This document shows positions 28,693-41,616 of a stretch of 64,000 nucleotides of DNA, piece after piece. Made by a program: the position numbers and the translations under genes. The stretch is taken from contig OX637795.1 in assembly GCA_951802425.1 (NCBI GenBank), positions 1,860,001-1,924,000 of the forward strand, given 5' to 3'. How positions within the stretch are numbered: the stretch's first letter is position 1; each line of letters begins with the position of its first letter. Origin of the DNA: Clavaria fumosa. Lineage: Eukaryota > Basidiomycota > Agaricomycetes > Agaricales > Clavariaceae. The notes beneath the pieces are model-generated. The model was not told where the DNA came from, searched no databases, and saw only the letters and a list, made by a program, of their open reading frames with translations.

Positions 28693-28830
28693 CAATTTCA
28701 ATGTCCACCCCTAGCTACCTCGACCCCGTCCACCCTGGTCAGCCTAGTGTCCCTCTTTCCCCCTGCCCATCATGTGTAACAGAATGACGAGAGAATCACC
28801 CTGGCGTACCTGACGCGTAACAAAGACATT

Positions 28831-30294
28831 ATGGATGAGTGGCTCACCACAGTCCTAGATTTTGGAGAAGACGAATACTGGGCAAGGTATTTCGACACCT
28901 GTGTAAGAGCAGAGATCTACCCAGACACCCCCATGGAATCCGATGTTTCGGAGACGGAGACTGCAGTACTGAGACCCCAAGAACTACGCCCTTTTGAACT
29001 TTGGATTATTGAGGAAGAAAGAAGACTTGCGCCTTACTTCGGGAGGTTATATGCACAGGAGCAGAGCAGACGAGAACAGAGACTGAGAGAAGCCCTAGTA
29101 GCTGCATTACCAGATTCCGCAACCTCAGGAGAGAGGTCACCAGCCCATAGCACCATCGACATCAACCTCGACGACCTCGAGGACTATGTGAACTCTCACA
29201 ATGACAAGCTGACGAACGAACCCGCGCACATTTCCGTGGCGATCCAGACAGAGCTTAGTCTCATTGGAATCGAACAGTTCATCATCCATGACTACCACCC
29301 CCTCGCCTTCATCTGTCGACCCATCAACCCCATTCCCCCAGCACCGCCAGTTCATACCGAGCCCCCCATAGACTTCGCGAGTTTGGACGGGCGCCTAGCC
29401 CGACCAGCACCATCACCACCACCGCCACAGTCACCCGTGACTCCGGAACCACGACCCCAACCCGCGAATCCATCGCTGCCCGAACACTCGCCGCCGCCCT
29501 CACCCACACCCGAAATGGCAGACGCCGTCCCCACAGCCCCAATGCCGAGGCTGGACCTAGCCGTTGCAGCCTTTGATGGCAACAAGAAGAATTTCCGGAC
29601 CTTCCTCAGGTCCCTCCGGCTACAGTTCCTGGGAAACCAGGGACTCTATGGCACTGACCTTAACAAGATTCTGTTTGCGCTGAGTAAGATTACTGGAGAA
29701 GGGTTCGCCACAGAGTGGGTGAACATGTGAGCTGATGAGATACTGAATGCTGGAGTAGCAGGGACATGGGAGGATTTTGTCACAGACCTGCGGAGGGCCT
29801 TCGATGACCCCCACATCACCGCGACTGCCCTGAATGATATTGCGAAACTGAAACAGGGTACACTGGAGGCTGCAGAGTTCTTTGCATTATTTGAGACTCT
29901 GATGTGCAAAGCAGAGCTGGACCCAGCCGACGATTCCGACATGCTCATCCACTGGCTAGAGTCGAACCTCAACTGGAGACTGACCACGCATGTCTACAAC
30001 GTAAACCCGATGCCAACCACCTACGCCCAGTGGAAAGGACTGGTGGAAACACTAGATGCCCAGCAGAGGAGGCTCGACGCAATCATCCATGAACAGAATG
30101 TCAACCGTCCCGCCCCGCCCCAGTTCCAACAGTCGCGACCACTCCCGATCCCTCTGTGCTACCCGAATCAAAATCTCCCGTGACCTGTCCCTCGCTTCCC
30201 CTCCGCTCCGCAGCAGCAGCAACGCGCCCCTGCTCCGCAGATTATGCCTCATCCCACTGGTGCCAGTGACAGGATGATCATGGACCAGATGCGC
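28831..30294 (+). pseudogene. gag: Element C Gag, main part, with ORF1-like N-terminal extension
   Basis: ATG 28831 opens a ~230-residue acidic, then Pro-rich extension (RLAPYFGRLYAQEQSRREQR; ISVAIQTE) fused in frame to a B-type Gag starting at the internal ATG 29515 (APMPRLDLAVAAFDGNKKNF). TGA codons occur at 29728 and about 30181. The frame reaches the E insertion; beyond E, from 40205, it continues with the zinc knuckle CFRCGQVGHIARNC and a coiled-coil tail to TGA 40493-40495. Confidence 0.8.
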
Positions 30295-31210
30295 TGTAAG
30301 GATAATATGCGGTTTAGACAAGGAAACATCACAGATACCAACTATCTGGACATTCTGGGATCCAAGGCAATTGCATCCGATACAATCCGATAACAATCCG
30401 ACACCGTCCGATAATGTCTGATAAATATCCAATATCGGACTCTCCGATCTCCAATCCCCCATGACGATCACAGCCCGCAGGTCACACACACCGCCCACGC
30501 CTTTCTATTTCATCACTCCAGCATGGTCAGCACTCAACATACTCACTATTCCATTCCCATTCCCTTATTTCATATACCATGCTGTAAATTTTATATTGTG
30601 ATCCCTTTCAACCATTCAATCATTTAAACGTTTCAACCCTTTTTGCAGTACTTTGCCCATTGTTCCTAGTACCCCTTTGCTGTACCAGCCACACTTTCCT
30701 TCAGTTTACGAGTGGTCTGGACATTTGCTAGTTATCAGACATTTCATTCCTCCGAAGCGCATGATTCCTTTATGAATTAAGACCCCTATATGACCTTATA
30801 CACGATGTCGCATTACCTTCTGTAGCCTCCGGACATTTCCGTAGAACTGGATTTGCTGTACTCAGAAAAATGTATATAAATACATACCAGACTCTATGGA
30901 AAGGCAGTTTTTTCCCGACCATCATCATCTTACTTTGACATTAAAAAAAAAAGACTCACCCTTGTCATATCTCTCGATTTGCTGGCCTTCATCATCGCTG
31001 GCCCCTCGAACCTTCGATCCAGACATCGCATTCTATTGGACCCCACACCGGACACTTCGGACAAACATATATTCTCACTTTCTAAATTTCTTACACTCAA
31101 CCTCTATATCCTCTGAGGTTGTGTTTAGTGTCCCTGTTGTGTAACAAGACCCCCTGAAGAACCTGGCCGCGAACACCTAGTTGCAGCCAAAACCCGTTCA
31201 GCCTACTACA
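30295..31210 (+). repeat. Element E 5' LTR
   Basis: 916 bp. It contains a TATATAAATAC box near 30873 and AT-rich and poly-A stretches. The following sequence (TGGAGCCCACCGC at 31215) begins with TGG and may be a tRNA-type primer site; no complementary match inside the LTR was found, unlike in the chromoviruses here. Confidence 0.88.
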
Positions 31211-31437
31211 ATTCTGGAGCCCACCGCAAGGGGGTCATAACAACGTCTTCACTACAGCCTTTGAGGATTCCCAGAGGCTCCTCTGCTTTCCAGCCTCGAT
31301 GCTCTGAATGCCTGAGAACTCGAAACCCCAATCCGATTACACAACCACCACATTCCGGACCTCCTGGAGAAGTAATTGAAACTTCCCACTTTCTTCCATC
31401 GGACATTCCCAGTATTTCATCCATTGTTTACTCCCAC

Positions 31438-33546
31438 ATGAGCTTCGCCACCCTGGTTACCTCATTACCACAGATCTTCGAAGAACCACACTCACCACTC
31501 ACACCACTACCCCTCGAACTGAACACCTTACAATTTCCAACTGACGAACCACAGAATCCTCTCGACGCCGCACAAGAACTTCCTCACACAGCAATACCAA
31601 TGGCCAACCAACCGAGATATCCGCTCCGTGGCGCTCACAGGGCCCCCGCCTTTGACGGAGTACCAACCCATCTCAACCGGTATTTTGAGGACATCGACAT
31701 CATACTCACAGGCATCAATCCGGACGTTCCAGAAGCCGATTTAATTCGGTACGCAAAGCATTACCTCGACACTGATACCTGTCTCCTCTGGGAGACTCTC
31801 TCATCTGACCCGGACCTGGCATGGACCTGGGATACTTTCAAAGTGGCTGTCCGACGTCTTTATCCAGGTTCCGATGGCGGCCATTTATTTTCCGTCACTG
31901 ATTTGGACCATTTCATATCGGACTCAGCCCATAAAGGAGTTTACACACACACAGAACACGGAGAATACTACAGAGACTTTCTCCGAATTACCTCACATTT
32001 GATCAGTTCACAGCGCATGTCTACAAATGACAGGAACCAACTTTACATCCTCGAATTTGGGGATCATACAAGATGCCAGATTGAGAGCCGGCTTGCTATT
32101 ATACTACCCAATCACCATCTGGAGGATCCATACCCCATGAACAAGGTACACGCTGCAGCCGAGTTCCTACTTTCTTCGACGTCCCCGCACTCTGCCACAA
32201 CCGATCAATTCTCCGGACCCGTCTGTCTCGCATCTACAGCCCCCGGGAGGGAACCAAAACCAGTGATCAAGAAGGAAGAGTTTGATATGTCCGCAGCCTT
32301 GGCAACATTCACTTCTACAATGGCTTGCCTGGAATCAATTTTATCAGCCCAGTCTCTCGAACAGGCAAAACGCTTCGCCCCCCGAACCACGAATACCCCT
32401 ACAAATCGGGCGTGTAATTTTTGTTCGGAACCAGGTCATTTCGTTAATGCCTGTCCGAAAGCCCTCGAATACATCAAGTCCGGCAAATGCATTTGGAACA
32501 CTGAGGGCAGGATTTGCCTGCCTTCCGGATGATATTTGCCAGGCACTATTGCAGGGAACAATCTATCCGAGTGCTTCGACAAGTACTACACCACCTACCA
32601 ATCCCAGAATACGCAACCGGCGACAACCGCGGTACTTGAGGCACAGCCGATCGGACCATCCGCTCACCCCCCGGACATGGAAGATGAATCAGACAAGGAA
32701 GATAACGAGAGGATCGCGTTGGAAAACATGGTCCACACCTTTGTAAACAATGTGGCGAAGAAAGTAGATAAGGGCAAAAGGAAAGTGCCCACACCCAGGA
32801 ATAACGATCCCCAACCATCTAGGTTACCGCCCCCGCCCGCCGTTGTCATTATGCCGCCCCAGGTCACTCACCCATCAAAGCCGGAAAGAATCGAACGACC
32901 CAATGTCCAATATCATTACCAAGCTCTGATTGAAAATCCAGTCACCATTCAACAAGTTTTCGATTGCGCACTCAACATTCCTGTCCACGTGACACCTCGT
33001 GAGCTATTCGCCATTTCCGGAGATATCCGCAAAAAGATGAAGGATATGGTCACCGCCCGCCACATTCCAGTCACCGCGTCCATCATACAAGATACACTCT
33101 ACACAAACATTACGGCCCCGGACACCTCCGACCTTGTTGTAGCTGTCGATGCCACTCCACTCCGCATCATTGAAAGCATATTGGATAGCCAGATCACCGC
33201 GGAATGCCTTCTCGACCAGGGAAGTTCAATTGTAGCAATGCGGAGAGATGTTTGGGAAAAACTCGGCAACCCACTACACTCTGAAACCGTCATTCACATG
33301 GAATCCTCTCATGGCACCATCGCTCCGACGCTCGGACTCATCAAAAATTTCCCTCTACAGATCGGTCCGTGCACGTTCCACGTTCAAATGCAAGTGGCAG
33401 ACACGTTGCCCTGCGAGGTTCTCGTCGGACGACCATTCTTTATGTTAACCGGCTCCCAGACAATTGACCATCCCCACGGGGCCCAGGACCTTATTCTAAA
33501 TGATCCGAACACAGGAGAGCGCATCATAGTGCCAACAAAAGAGTGA
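31438..33546 (+). pseudogene. gag: Element E Gag and protease
   Basis: Probable start ATG 31438 (MSFATLV...); a later ATG at 31600 begins MANQPRYPLRG. A helical Gag region is followed by a CCHC knuckle (CNFCSEPGHFVNAC, near 32410) and a second Cys-containing loop. TGA at 32530-32532 interrupts it. The frame then runs through an acidic/basic linker to an aspartic protease (AECLLDQGSSIVAMRR, D at ~33213; Q replaces the usual S/T after D) and LVGRPFFMLTGS. It ends in TGA 33544-33546, overlapping the pol frame by GTGA. Confidence 0.82.
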
Positions 33547-36500
33547 ATCCCGATCTGCAAAACCTTGAAGAACAAGAAACCGCACCCGGATTTTTGAGAG
33601 CTGGAGCCTCGAATATCCGCAAATCAATGGACTCATCTCCGATTGATGCGGACACAGAAACTATACCCGGATACGAGGCTCCAGCCATTCCCCCTACTTC
33701 CGTTCACAATTCCTCATCCTCTTCCTTTGTAAATCTAGTTCCTCTCAATCCCCTTCCTTGTATCAGTATCTCGAACATTTCTCTCAATTCCGTTGATCCC
33801 CCAGTCACTGACAGATGTGATCAGCCGCATCCGAATATTGCATACCCTCTGTACAGCAATCCTCCCGAAATAAATTCCCTGTCCATGGACCCCATTTTAC
33901 CAGTTTATTTGGGAAAGAAATATAAGAAAGTCGCGAACTGCATCAATCCGATCAAAGCAACAGTACCCGAAGAATTTTGGATTGTCCGACGACGGCATCC
34001 GGACCCACTAGCCAACATACCGATACTTCCAACACACCCACCCGATTTCACCCCCAGTCTCCGATATACTCAAGACCGGAAAGACGCACATAACGCAAAC
34101 CCCACTGGATTTTTATGGCCGGACGAAGAAAAACTTGTTCACTATCTTATTAAAGCCCAGGAAGATGCCTTCGCTTGGATGGAGACCGAAAAAGGACGAT
34201 TCGACGCAAAATACTTTGACCCAATTATTATCCCGACAGTCGAACATGTTCCTTGGATCTTCAAAAATATACCGATTCCTCCCGGCATCTACGACGAAGT
34301 CCTGAAGGTTATCCGAGACAAGATAGCGGCCAGAGTCTATGAAGAGTCCAACTCCTCCTATCGGTCCCAGTGGTTTTGTGTGTTAAAGAAGGACGGAAAG
34401 TCTCTCTGACTTGTACATAACCTCCAGCCATTGAACAAAGTCACAATCGGCGACTCCGTGGTTCCCCCGATAATGGAAGTTTTTGCGGAATCATTCACCG
34501 GACACGGATGCTACGGAACTCTCGATTTATTCGTCTCCTTCGATCAACGGTCTCTCGATGAGTGAAGCCGAGACCTTACCACATTTCAAACCCCTCTCGG
34601 AGCCAAACGGCTCACTTGCGTCCCGATGGGATATACCAATGCGACACAGATTATGCATGGAGATGTCATGCATATACTACAGGACGAAATTCCGCACGTA
34701 ACCATCCCATTCGTAGACAATGTGGCAATCAAGGGCCCGGAAACCCGATACGAGCTTCCGGACGGCACCTACGAGACGATCCTGGAGAATCTGCAAATAT
34801 GGCGGTTTGTTTGGGAACATTTGAATAACGTCAACTGGGTGCTCCAATGAATCAAGAAAGTCGGAGGAACCTTTAATGGCAAGAAAACGACAATCTGCAC
34901 ACCCGAAGCAATCGTTACTGGACACACGTGCACATATGAAGGGCGAATTCCAGACGCTTCCAATGTTCAGTGTATCCGGGACTGGCCTCCGTGCGAAACA
35001 CTCACAGATGTCCGATCATTTTTAGGTGTTTGCGGACTGCTCCAGATGTTCATTAAAAACTACACCGTACTTGCCCGACCACTCGTCAGACTAACTCGTA
35101 AGGACGTTCCATTCAAATTTGAAGAAGAAGAGCAAAATTCGATGGACCAACTCAAAAATGCTATAGCCAACTCATCCGCCATTCGACCAATCGATTACCA
35201 TTGTGAACAGCCCATGATCATGGCTGTTGACTCATCCAACATCGCCATTGGCTTTGCGCTATTTCAAATTGGAGAAGATGGAGTCCGGTACCCATCTAGA
35301 TTCGGTTCGATTACCTGGAACGAGCGCGAGGCCCGATACTCCCAAGCAAAAATCGAATTATACGGACTCTTCCGTGCCCTTCGGTCGTACCGGATATACC
35401 TTATTGGTCTTCTGAAATTCACTGTCGAAATGGATGCGAAATTTATTAAGGGTATGCTAAACAATCCAGATATTCAACCAAACACTGCCATGAATCAATG
35501 GATTGCTGGTATACTGCTTTTCGATTTCGACCTTGTTCACATCCCGCAGATAAACATACCAGAGCTGACAGATTATCATGCCGACGTGCCGGACATGGTG
35601 AGGAAGACACCGAGTCTGAAGATCATGAAGAGTGGATCAATTGGAGCTACGTGTTCGCTATGGAATACATGAATTGAACACTGAAATCTCACTACCCATC
35701 CGATGCACCCCCCTCCGGTCTCGCTCATGCTGGCTTCCAACTTCCCACAGGATCAATGCTACTCAACTTGATGGTACCATCCGATGATCCACCAGCCCCC
35801 AATAAATCCTCCGCCATTCTTATCCCCCGGTCAGACGCAGCCAAGAAAAGAGAAGACCAGATCCGCAAAATTGAATCTTTCCTTCAAAACTCGATCCGTC
35901 CACCTGGCATCGACGCAAACCAGTTCCGACGATTAGTCCGCTCCACATCCGAGTTCTTCATCCTTGATGACAAGCTATGGCATCACCGACCTAATGGATG
36001 CCACCAGGTAGTACCTCCAGACCACAAACAGCTCGCAATTATCATAGAGGCACATGATTCACTCGGCCACAAAGGCATTTACGTTATCCGGACACATCTC
36101 TTAAATCGGTTCTGGCCACCAATGTTGGATCAAAACATCAAATGGTTTGTCTGTACTTGTCACCAGTGTCAGACCCGACAGATCTGGAAGATTTTTATTC
36201 CACCGACGGTCGCCACCCCAGCCGGTCTTTTCCGTCAAGCACACATTGACACTATGTTCCTACCCAGGGCTCGCAGTTTTCGCCTCCTTGTCCATGCCCG
36301 ATGTTCATTATCCGCATATCCGGAAGTGAGACCGCTACGAAACGAGACCGCCCGACTTCTTGGAACCTTCATATTAGAAGATATATTATGCCGATGGGGA
36401 GCAGTAGAAGAGATCATTACAGATAATGGTACCCCATTTATCAAGGCCCTCGATTTCCTCAAGAAACAGTACAGAATCTGTCACATCCATATCTCCAGAT

Positions 36501-37330
36501 ATAACTCCCACACTAACGGAGTCATCGAACGTGCCCACAGGTCGGTCCGCGAGTCGTTAATCAAAGCAGCAGACGGAGAAGAATTGAAATGGCCGGATGT
36601 GTTACCTTCAGTCATTTGGGCAGAACGAACCACAATCCAACGATCCACCAGTCACTCTCCATTTTACATCGCACATGGCATTGAACCACTTTTCCCCTTC
36701 GACATAGCCAAAGCAACATATTTAATTCTGACCGCCGATGCCCCGATGACCACTCTGGAACTAATAGCCCTCCATGCCCGCCAACTACAAAAACGGGAAG
36801 AAGATCTAGCGACGATCGCTGATAAAGTACTCGCTGCCCAAAAACAATCCGTCAAGCAGTTCATAGATGCACACCGGAACTCCATCATCGACTACGATTT
36901 CAAACCCAGATCGCTGGTATTGATCCGTAATTCAGCCGTAGAAATGGAACTAAATTGGAAGACAAAACCACGATTCTTCGGACTGATGATTGTTGTCCGC
37001 CGAACTCAATATGGCGCATATATTCTCTTAGAACTCGACAGCGCCATCTCAAAGATCCACTATGCAGCTTTCCGCATTATTCCCTACTATCCGCAGTTGC
37101 AAACATCGATTCCGGTCACATCTATCATCGACCAGACGATGGAGATAAACGAGGACATCTCGTGCTATCAAATACACGAGGCTCCACATAACTCCATCGA
37201 TACCGGAGATGGGGAAACCCAAGCTGCTGAACTATCTGATGAATCCGACAATGAAGCCGCTGATACCGACGCTCCGGAAACTCGTCCGCAATGCTCCGGA
37301 ACAACCCGAAAACTTCGGCCTCGCTGTTAA
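33543..37330 (+). pseudogene. pol: Element E Pol, RT active site mutated, multiple TGA stops
   Basis: RT (33900-34950), RNase H (WNEREARYSQAKIELYGL near 35320) and integrase with HHCC (HDSLGHKG ... CHQCQ) and DDE residues (HIDTMF, TDNGTPF, NGVIERAHR), ending at 37330 without a chromodomain. TGA stops lie at 34407, about 34562, 34848 and two near 35670. The RT catalytic box reads FVDN (34718-34729) where FVDD/YIDD is required, so RT is inactive even apart from the stops. The integrase segment 35756-37330 is uninterrupted. Confidence 0.88.
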
Positions 37331-37547
37331 GCATCTTTCTCTATTGTATCCTTTATTTTCCTATAATTTTCATTGATTTGATCGATGCCCAAATGTTCAA
37401 AAAATAAATAAATAAATAAATTGAAATTTCGGACAAGTCCAAACCTCATACCCAATGTTCTTTTAACCTTTTCCTTACACCCTCGCCCTCTAACTCACTT
37501 TTCCCACACAACATTCCACTCCATTCAAAAAAGAAAACACAAAACAT

Positions 37548-39134
37548 TTACACTGTAAACGACTTGCTGAGAAGGAGCATCCGGAGAAGCTCCGCCCCAG
37601 CCTTCACCTGATCCGCCCCCCTCTCCATCATCTCGAGCGCTCTCTCCAGCGCCTTCCGTCCGGACACCCCTGGTGCCATCTCCCGCTCCTTTCCCTTCCG
37701 GCTAGGACCCACCTCCGCCTTCCTCCTCTTCGCTGACGGCTCCTCCACCAGCTCCACGCTGTCATCCTCAATTTCTTCCTCCTCTTCCTCCTCCTCCGGC
37801 GTCGTCTCCTCACGAACCGGTGCCCGCGTCGCACCTCGCCTCGGCCTCTTGCCTCCGGTTGCCTCCGTCGCCTTTGGACCTGCTCCGCTCCGTTAGCCAA
37901 CACGGATCCGATACCCCCTTGACTTACCCCCGGTGCCGGACACCACCGCCTTCTCTGTTTTCACTCCTGAAACATACTTATCATTTGTCTCAGCATGGAA
38001 ATAAAAAGAATATTACTTACCTCGCACAGCCAATAAGCTGCACGACACCTTGTACGTCCGGCACCACCGGCACGCTATCCCCTCCACTCCGTAACACGCG
38101 CACCGCTTCTGGGTGCACTCCTCACATCCCGGATCGTGTTCCTATTCATTAGATCAGACACCTAAAACCTTCACACATTTTAATCAACCACTTACCTTAT
38201 CTCCAGGCTGCTGCGCAGCCCGGGATTTTATATCAGCCCCTGCCCCGCTTCTCCTCCCTCGCCCCCACTCCGCCGCCTTCCGCCTCGCGATCTCCACCCA
38301 CACCTGAGTCGCCGTCATCCGCCCGCCCACCCAAGGCTCCAATGCGAGGGGCACCTCCACCGTCTGCTGGCCCCCCATGGCCACCGCACTCACAGCTGCC
38401 GCTTCGATAACACCGATGGGCGTCACCCTGTTGGTTCCCCACACGGTCCGATGACCGTCCCGATCCTCTGCCATTGCCACCCGCACCTCTCCTGTCTCCA
38501 CCTCCGCAGTCGCCACCTCGTCCGCATGCAGCTCCGCAATGTCCTGCGATACCGTTGTTGTTGCCGCCGCCGCCGCCGCGGGCTCATCTGCTCCTGTCGT
38601 TGCTGTTGCTGCCGCCGCCGCCCTGCCGTCGTCATCGCTGTCACTGATCACGATGAGGCGCGCCCGGGCAAGGCGCGCCCTCTTCTCGGCAGCTCTCGTT
38701 GCCTCCGTCCGCCTCTCCTCCGCCTCCGCCTCCACTGCGGCCCTCTCGGCGGCCGCCCTCTCCTCATCCGCACATTCCTGTTCGGCTTCGGCCTCCTCCT
38801 GTTTCCTCGTCCGCTCGGTGGTCCATTCGTCCCCACAGAGCCTTCGCCACTTTTTGAGCCTTCTCACGACGAGGACGAGTCCTTCGTCCACCTCCACGTC
38901 ATCGTCGATTGCGGCAATGTAGCCGGCAAGGAAATCATCCTGAAAACTTCTCAGTGCAAAGTGAAAAAGAAAGAAAGAAACACCACGTACTGCATCACCC
39001 CCATACATCTGCACCCACTCCGCGTACTCACTGCCCTGCCCCTGCTCCGGCAATTCCTCACCCGGCACCATGGCCTGTGCCTCCATCATTGCCTGAGCCG
39101 CGTTCCAGAAAACGAGAGTGTCGAAGTTTTCCAT
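37548..39134 (-). CDS. Antisense five-exon gene in element E, Zn2Cys6-type cysteine cluster
   Basis: Complement of join(37548-37879, 37928-37966, 38021-38141, 38196-38939, 38991-39134): 1380 nt, 459 residues, no internal stop, all four introns 48-54 nt with GT/AG and plausible CTAA branch sites. The N-terminus is MENFDTLVFWNAAQAMMEAQ. Next come an acidic region and a long Glu/Ala/Arg coiled coil (residues ~95-150), an SDSDDD stretch and an Ala-rich linker. Exon 3 carries C-x2-C-x6-C-x7-C-x2-C-x6-C, the spacing of GAL4-type binuclear zinc clusters. The C-terminus has a poly-Glu tract, a basic AKRRKAE patch and an amphipathic helix. It starts 161 bp from the 3' LTR. Such clusters usually bind DNA in the nucleus; whether this one does is inference. 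It stays intact while pol is dead. Confidence 0.75.
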
Positions 39135-39294
39135 TTTTTTCAGATGGATGATGTGTTGCTGTTATTGGAGAACACACAAGTGCATGTTTGGACCTATGTG
39201 CACCCACACAATGTGTACTTCACGATCAACAAACGATTATTTGACCTTGTTTGGTCGCAACCAAGGGCAGTTGCATTTTCAGCCCACGGGAGAA

Positions 39295-40200
39295 TGTAAG
39301 GATAATATGCGGTTTAGACAAGGAAACATCACAGATACTGACTATCCGGACATTCTGGGATCCAAGGCAATTGCGTCCGATACAATCCGATAACAATCCG
39401 ACACCGTCCGATAAATATCCGATATCGGACTCTCCGATCTCCAATCCCCCATGACGATCACAGCCCGCAGGTCACACACACCGCCCATGCCTTTCTATTT
39501 CATCACTCCAGCATGGTCAGTGCTCAACATACTCACTATTCCATTCCCATTCCCTTATTTCATATACCATGCTGTAAATTTCATATTGTGATCCCTTTCA
39601 ACCATTCAATCATTTAAATGTTTCAACCCTTTTTGCAGTACTTTGCCCATTGTTCCTAGTACCCCTTTGCTGTACCAGCCACACTTTCCTTCAGTTTACG
39701 AGTGGTCCGGACATTTGCTAGTTATCGGACATTTCATTCCTCTGAAGCGCATGATTCCTTTATGAATTAAGACCCCTATATGACCTTATACACGATGTCG
39801 CATTGCCTTCTGTAGCCTCTGGACATTTCCATAGAACTGGATTTGCTGTACTCAGAAAAATGTATATAAGTACATACCGGACTCTATGGAAAGGCAGTTT
39901 TTTCCTGACTGTCATCATCTTACTTTGACATTAAAAAAAAAAGACTCACCCTTGTCGAATCTCTCGATTTGCTGGCCTTCGTCATCGCCGGCCCCTCGAA
40001 CCTTCGATCCGGACATCGCATTCTATCGGACCCCGCACCGGACACTTCGGACAAACGTATATTCTCACTTTCTAAATTTCTTACACTCAACCTCTATATC
40101 CTCCAAGGTTCTGTTTAGTGTCCCTGTTGTGTAACAAGACCCCTTGAAGAACCTGGCCACGAACACCTAGTTGCAGCCAACACCTGTTCAGCCTACTACA
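39295..40200 (+). repeat. Element E 3' LTR
   Basis: 906 bp, matching 30295-31210 with scattered, mostly transition differences and a short deletion near 39405. Preceded by AGCCCACGGGAGAA, a weak purine tract. Confidence 0.9.
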
Positions 40201-40204
40201 GCAC

Positions 40205-41327
40205 GCTCCCGCAGCCGAGTGTCGATGCTTCCGCTGTGGCCAGGTAGGACACATCGCTCGCAACTGCCACCTCCCGGACACGTGACCCTATTTCCCAAGG
40301 CTGCAGGTTCGCGTGATGGTCCCTGGCCCAGTGGAAGTAGAAGAATACGAGAACGAACTGGCCCTACTCCGCAACAGGCTCGCGATCTACAAGAGAGAAA
40401 GGCAGATGGCTGGTGCCCCGCAGGCCCAGCAGCAACAGCAACAGCCCCCGCCAGCTCCCGCCCAGGAGCAGGGTTGTGGAGAAGAGTTGCAGTGAGTCCG
40501 AACTTGCGCCTCTGTAGCAGTACGAGCCATGTTCCCGTCCCCGCCCCTGTAACTGTAGCAAGTATACCCAAATACACAATCTTGCAATGGAAACATGCCT
40601 GGGATGCGAATAAGCTCGAGGACGAAACCACAGTAGGGGTCGCAGAAAAGAAACCAAAGAGGCAGAGAAGAGAGCTGACTCTGCCGGCGCATTTTGAGAC
40701 CCTAACTACAGCTGAATGGGGAGGCGTCAAGGTCCTGGTCGACTCAGGATGCACAAATTGCTTCATGGACCTAACCTGGTGCAAGGAACTTGGGCTGGAA
40801 CCTGTCCTGCTACAAAACCCGATCAAAGTGTACAACGTGGATGGTTCGGCAAACAAGAATGGACTTATCCGTTATGGTATCGATCTCCTGCTAACGATAG
40901 GGGACCACCAGGAGCGAATACACTTCTTGCTCAGAGCTGCTAAATCGCACAAGATCATCCTGGGACATGACTGGCTATTGAAACACAACCCTGAGATCAA
41001 CTGGCCACTAGGGAAAGTCTCCTTCAAACACTGCCCTCAGAGTTGCCACTTTGACCCGCTTCTCACCAGCCCATGGGCCTACCCGAAAAGTACTGACTGG
41101 GACAATGCACTGCAAACAACCATGGACATTCGTTTCTTGGACACTGGAGATATGCCCGACTGGCCATCGCTGTACCCAACAGTCTTCAGCGAAGCAAAGT
41201 GGGATGAGTTACCCAAACTGCGACCCGATTTTGACATTAAGATTGAGTTCCGCAAGGACCCGGGCCACTTGTCCTCCAAGCTATACTCGCTGACAAGAGA
41301 GGAGACAGCCGAGATGAACCAGTGGAT
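40205..41327 (+). pseudogene. pol: Element C: Gag tail, protease and start of RT
   Basis: The Gag frame (zinc knuckle, then a coiled coil with poly-Gln) ends at TGA 40493-40495. Pol begins one base earlier in the -1 frame with the same CAGTGAGTCCGAACT junction as in B. The protease motif LVDSGC lies at about 40737. The frame is open to MNQWI at 41327, where a solo LTR interrupts it. Confidence 0.8.
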
Positions 41328-41616
41328 TGTTAGGATCACTTATGTAAGCCATCCCAAAGTGCAGTTGTGGAGAAACTGGGGAGGGTTGTTGGAAGGTCAC
41401 ATGACCTGTGGCTGTGGTCAGATTACATAATCGTAAGATCACATGACCTGGGCCTGAGCGCATCACGTGATCCGAGGGTCCGAGCGTGGGAAAGTCGGCA
41501 AGTCCCGAGGCTCTCGCTATATATACTGTGTCCTTTCCATTTTTGTACTCTTTTCTCCTTATCTTAGTATTGTCGTCATGACCTTACGCTTAAGTTGTGT
41601 GAGACCCAGTCTGATA
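41328..41616 (+). mobile_element. Solo LTR in element C pol
   Basis: 289 bp, TGTTAGGATC...GTCTGATA, flanked by TGGAT on both sides (41323-41327, 41617-41621). Same family as the element D LTRs, including CTTATCTTAGTATTGTC. Removing it and one TGGAT restores the RT frame (NQW-IDEQL). It arose by insertion followed by LTR-LTR recombination. Confidence 0.93.

Larger units (their letters stand above)
30295..40200 (+). mobile_element. Element E: Ty3/gypsy (non-chromodomain) with antisense gene
   Basis: LTRs at 30295-31210 (916 bp) and 39295-40200 (906 bp) start TGTAAGGATAATATGC and end GCCTACTACA. Flanks are GCGC (30291-30294) and GCAC (40201-40204), a 4-bp duplication with one CpG transition; collapsing it restores the Gag frame of C through the zinc knuckle. 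Internal: gag-protease, pol with stops, and an antisense five-exon gene. This is a different lineage from A-D and F. Confidence 0.92.

Noticed and set aside
38451..39299. 282-codon plus-strand frame with Arg/Cys-rich composition
   Set aside because: Antisense shadow of the spliced minus-strand gene; it crosses that gene's introns without its own signals.
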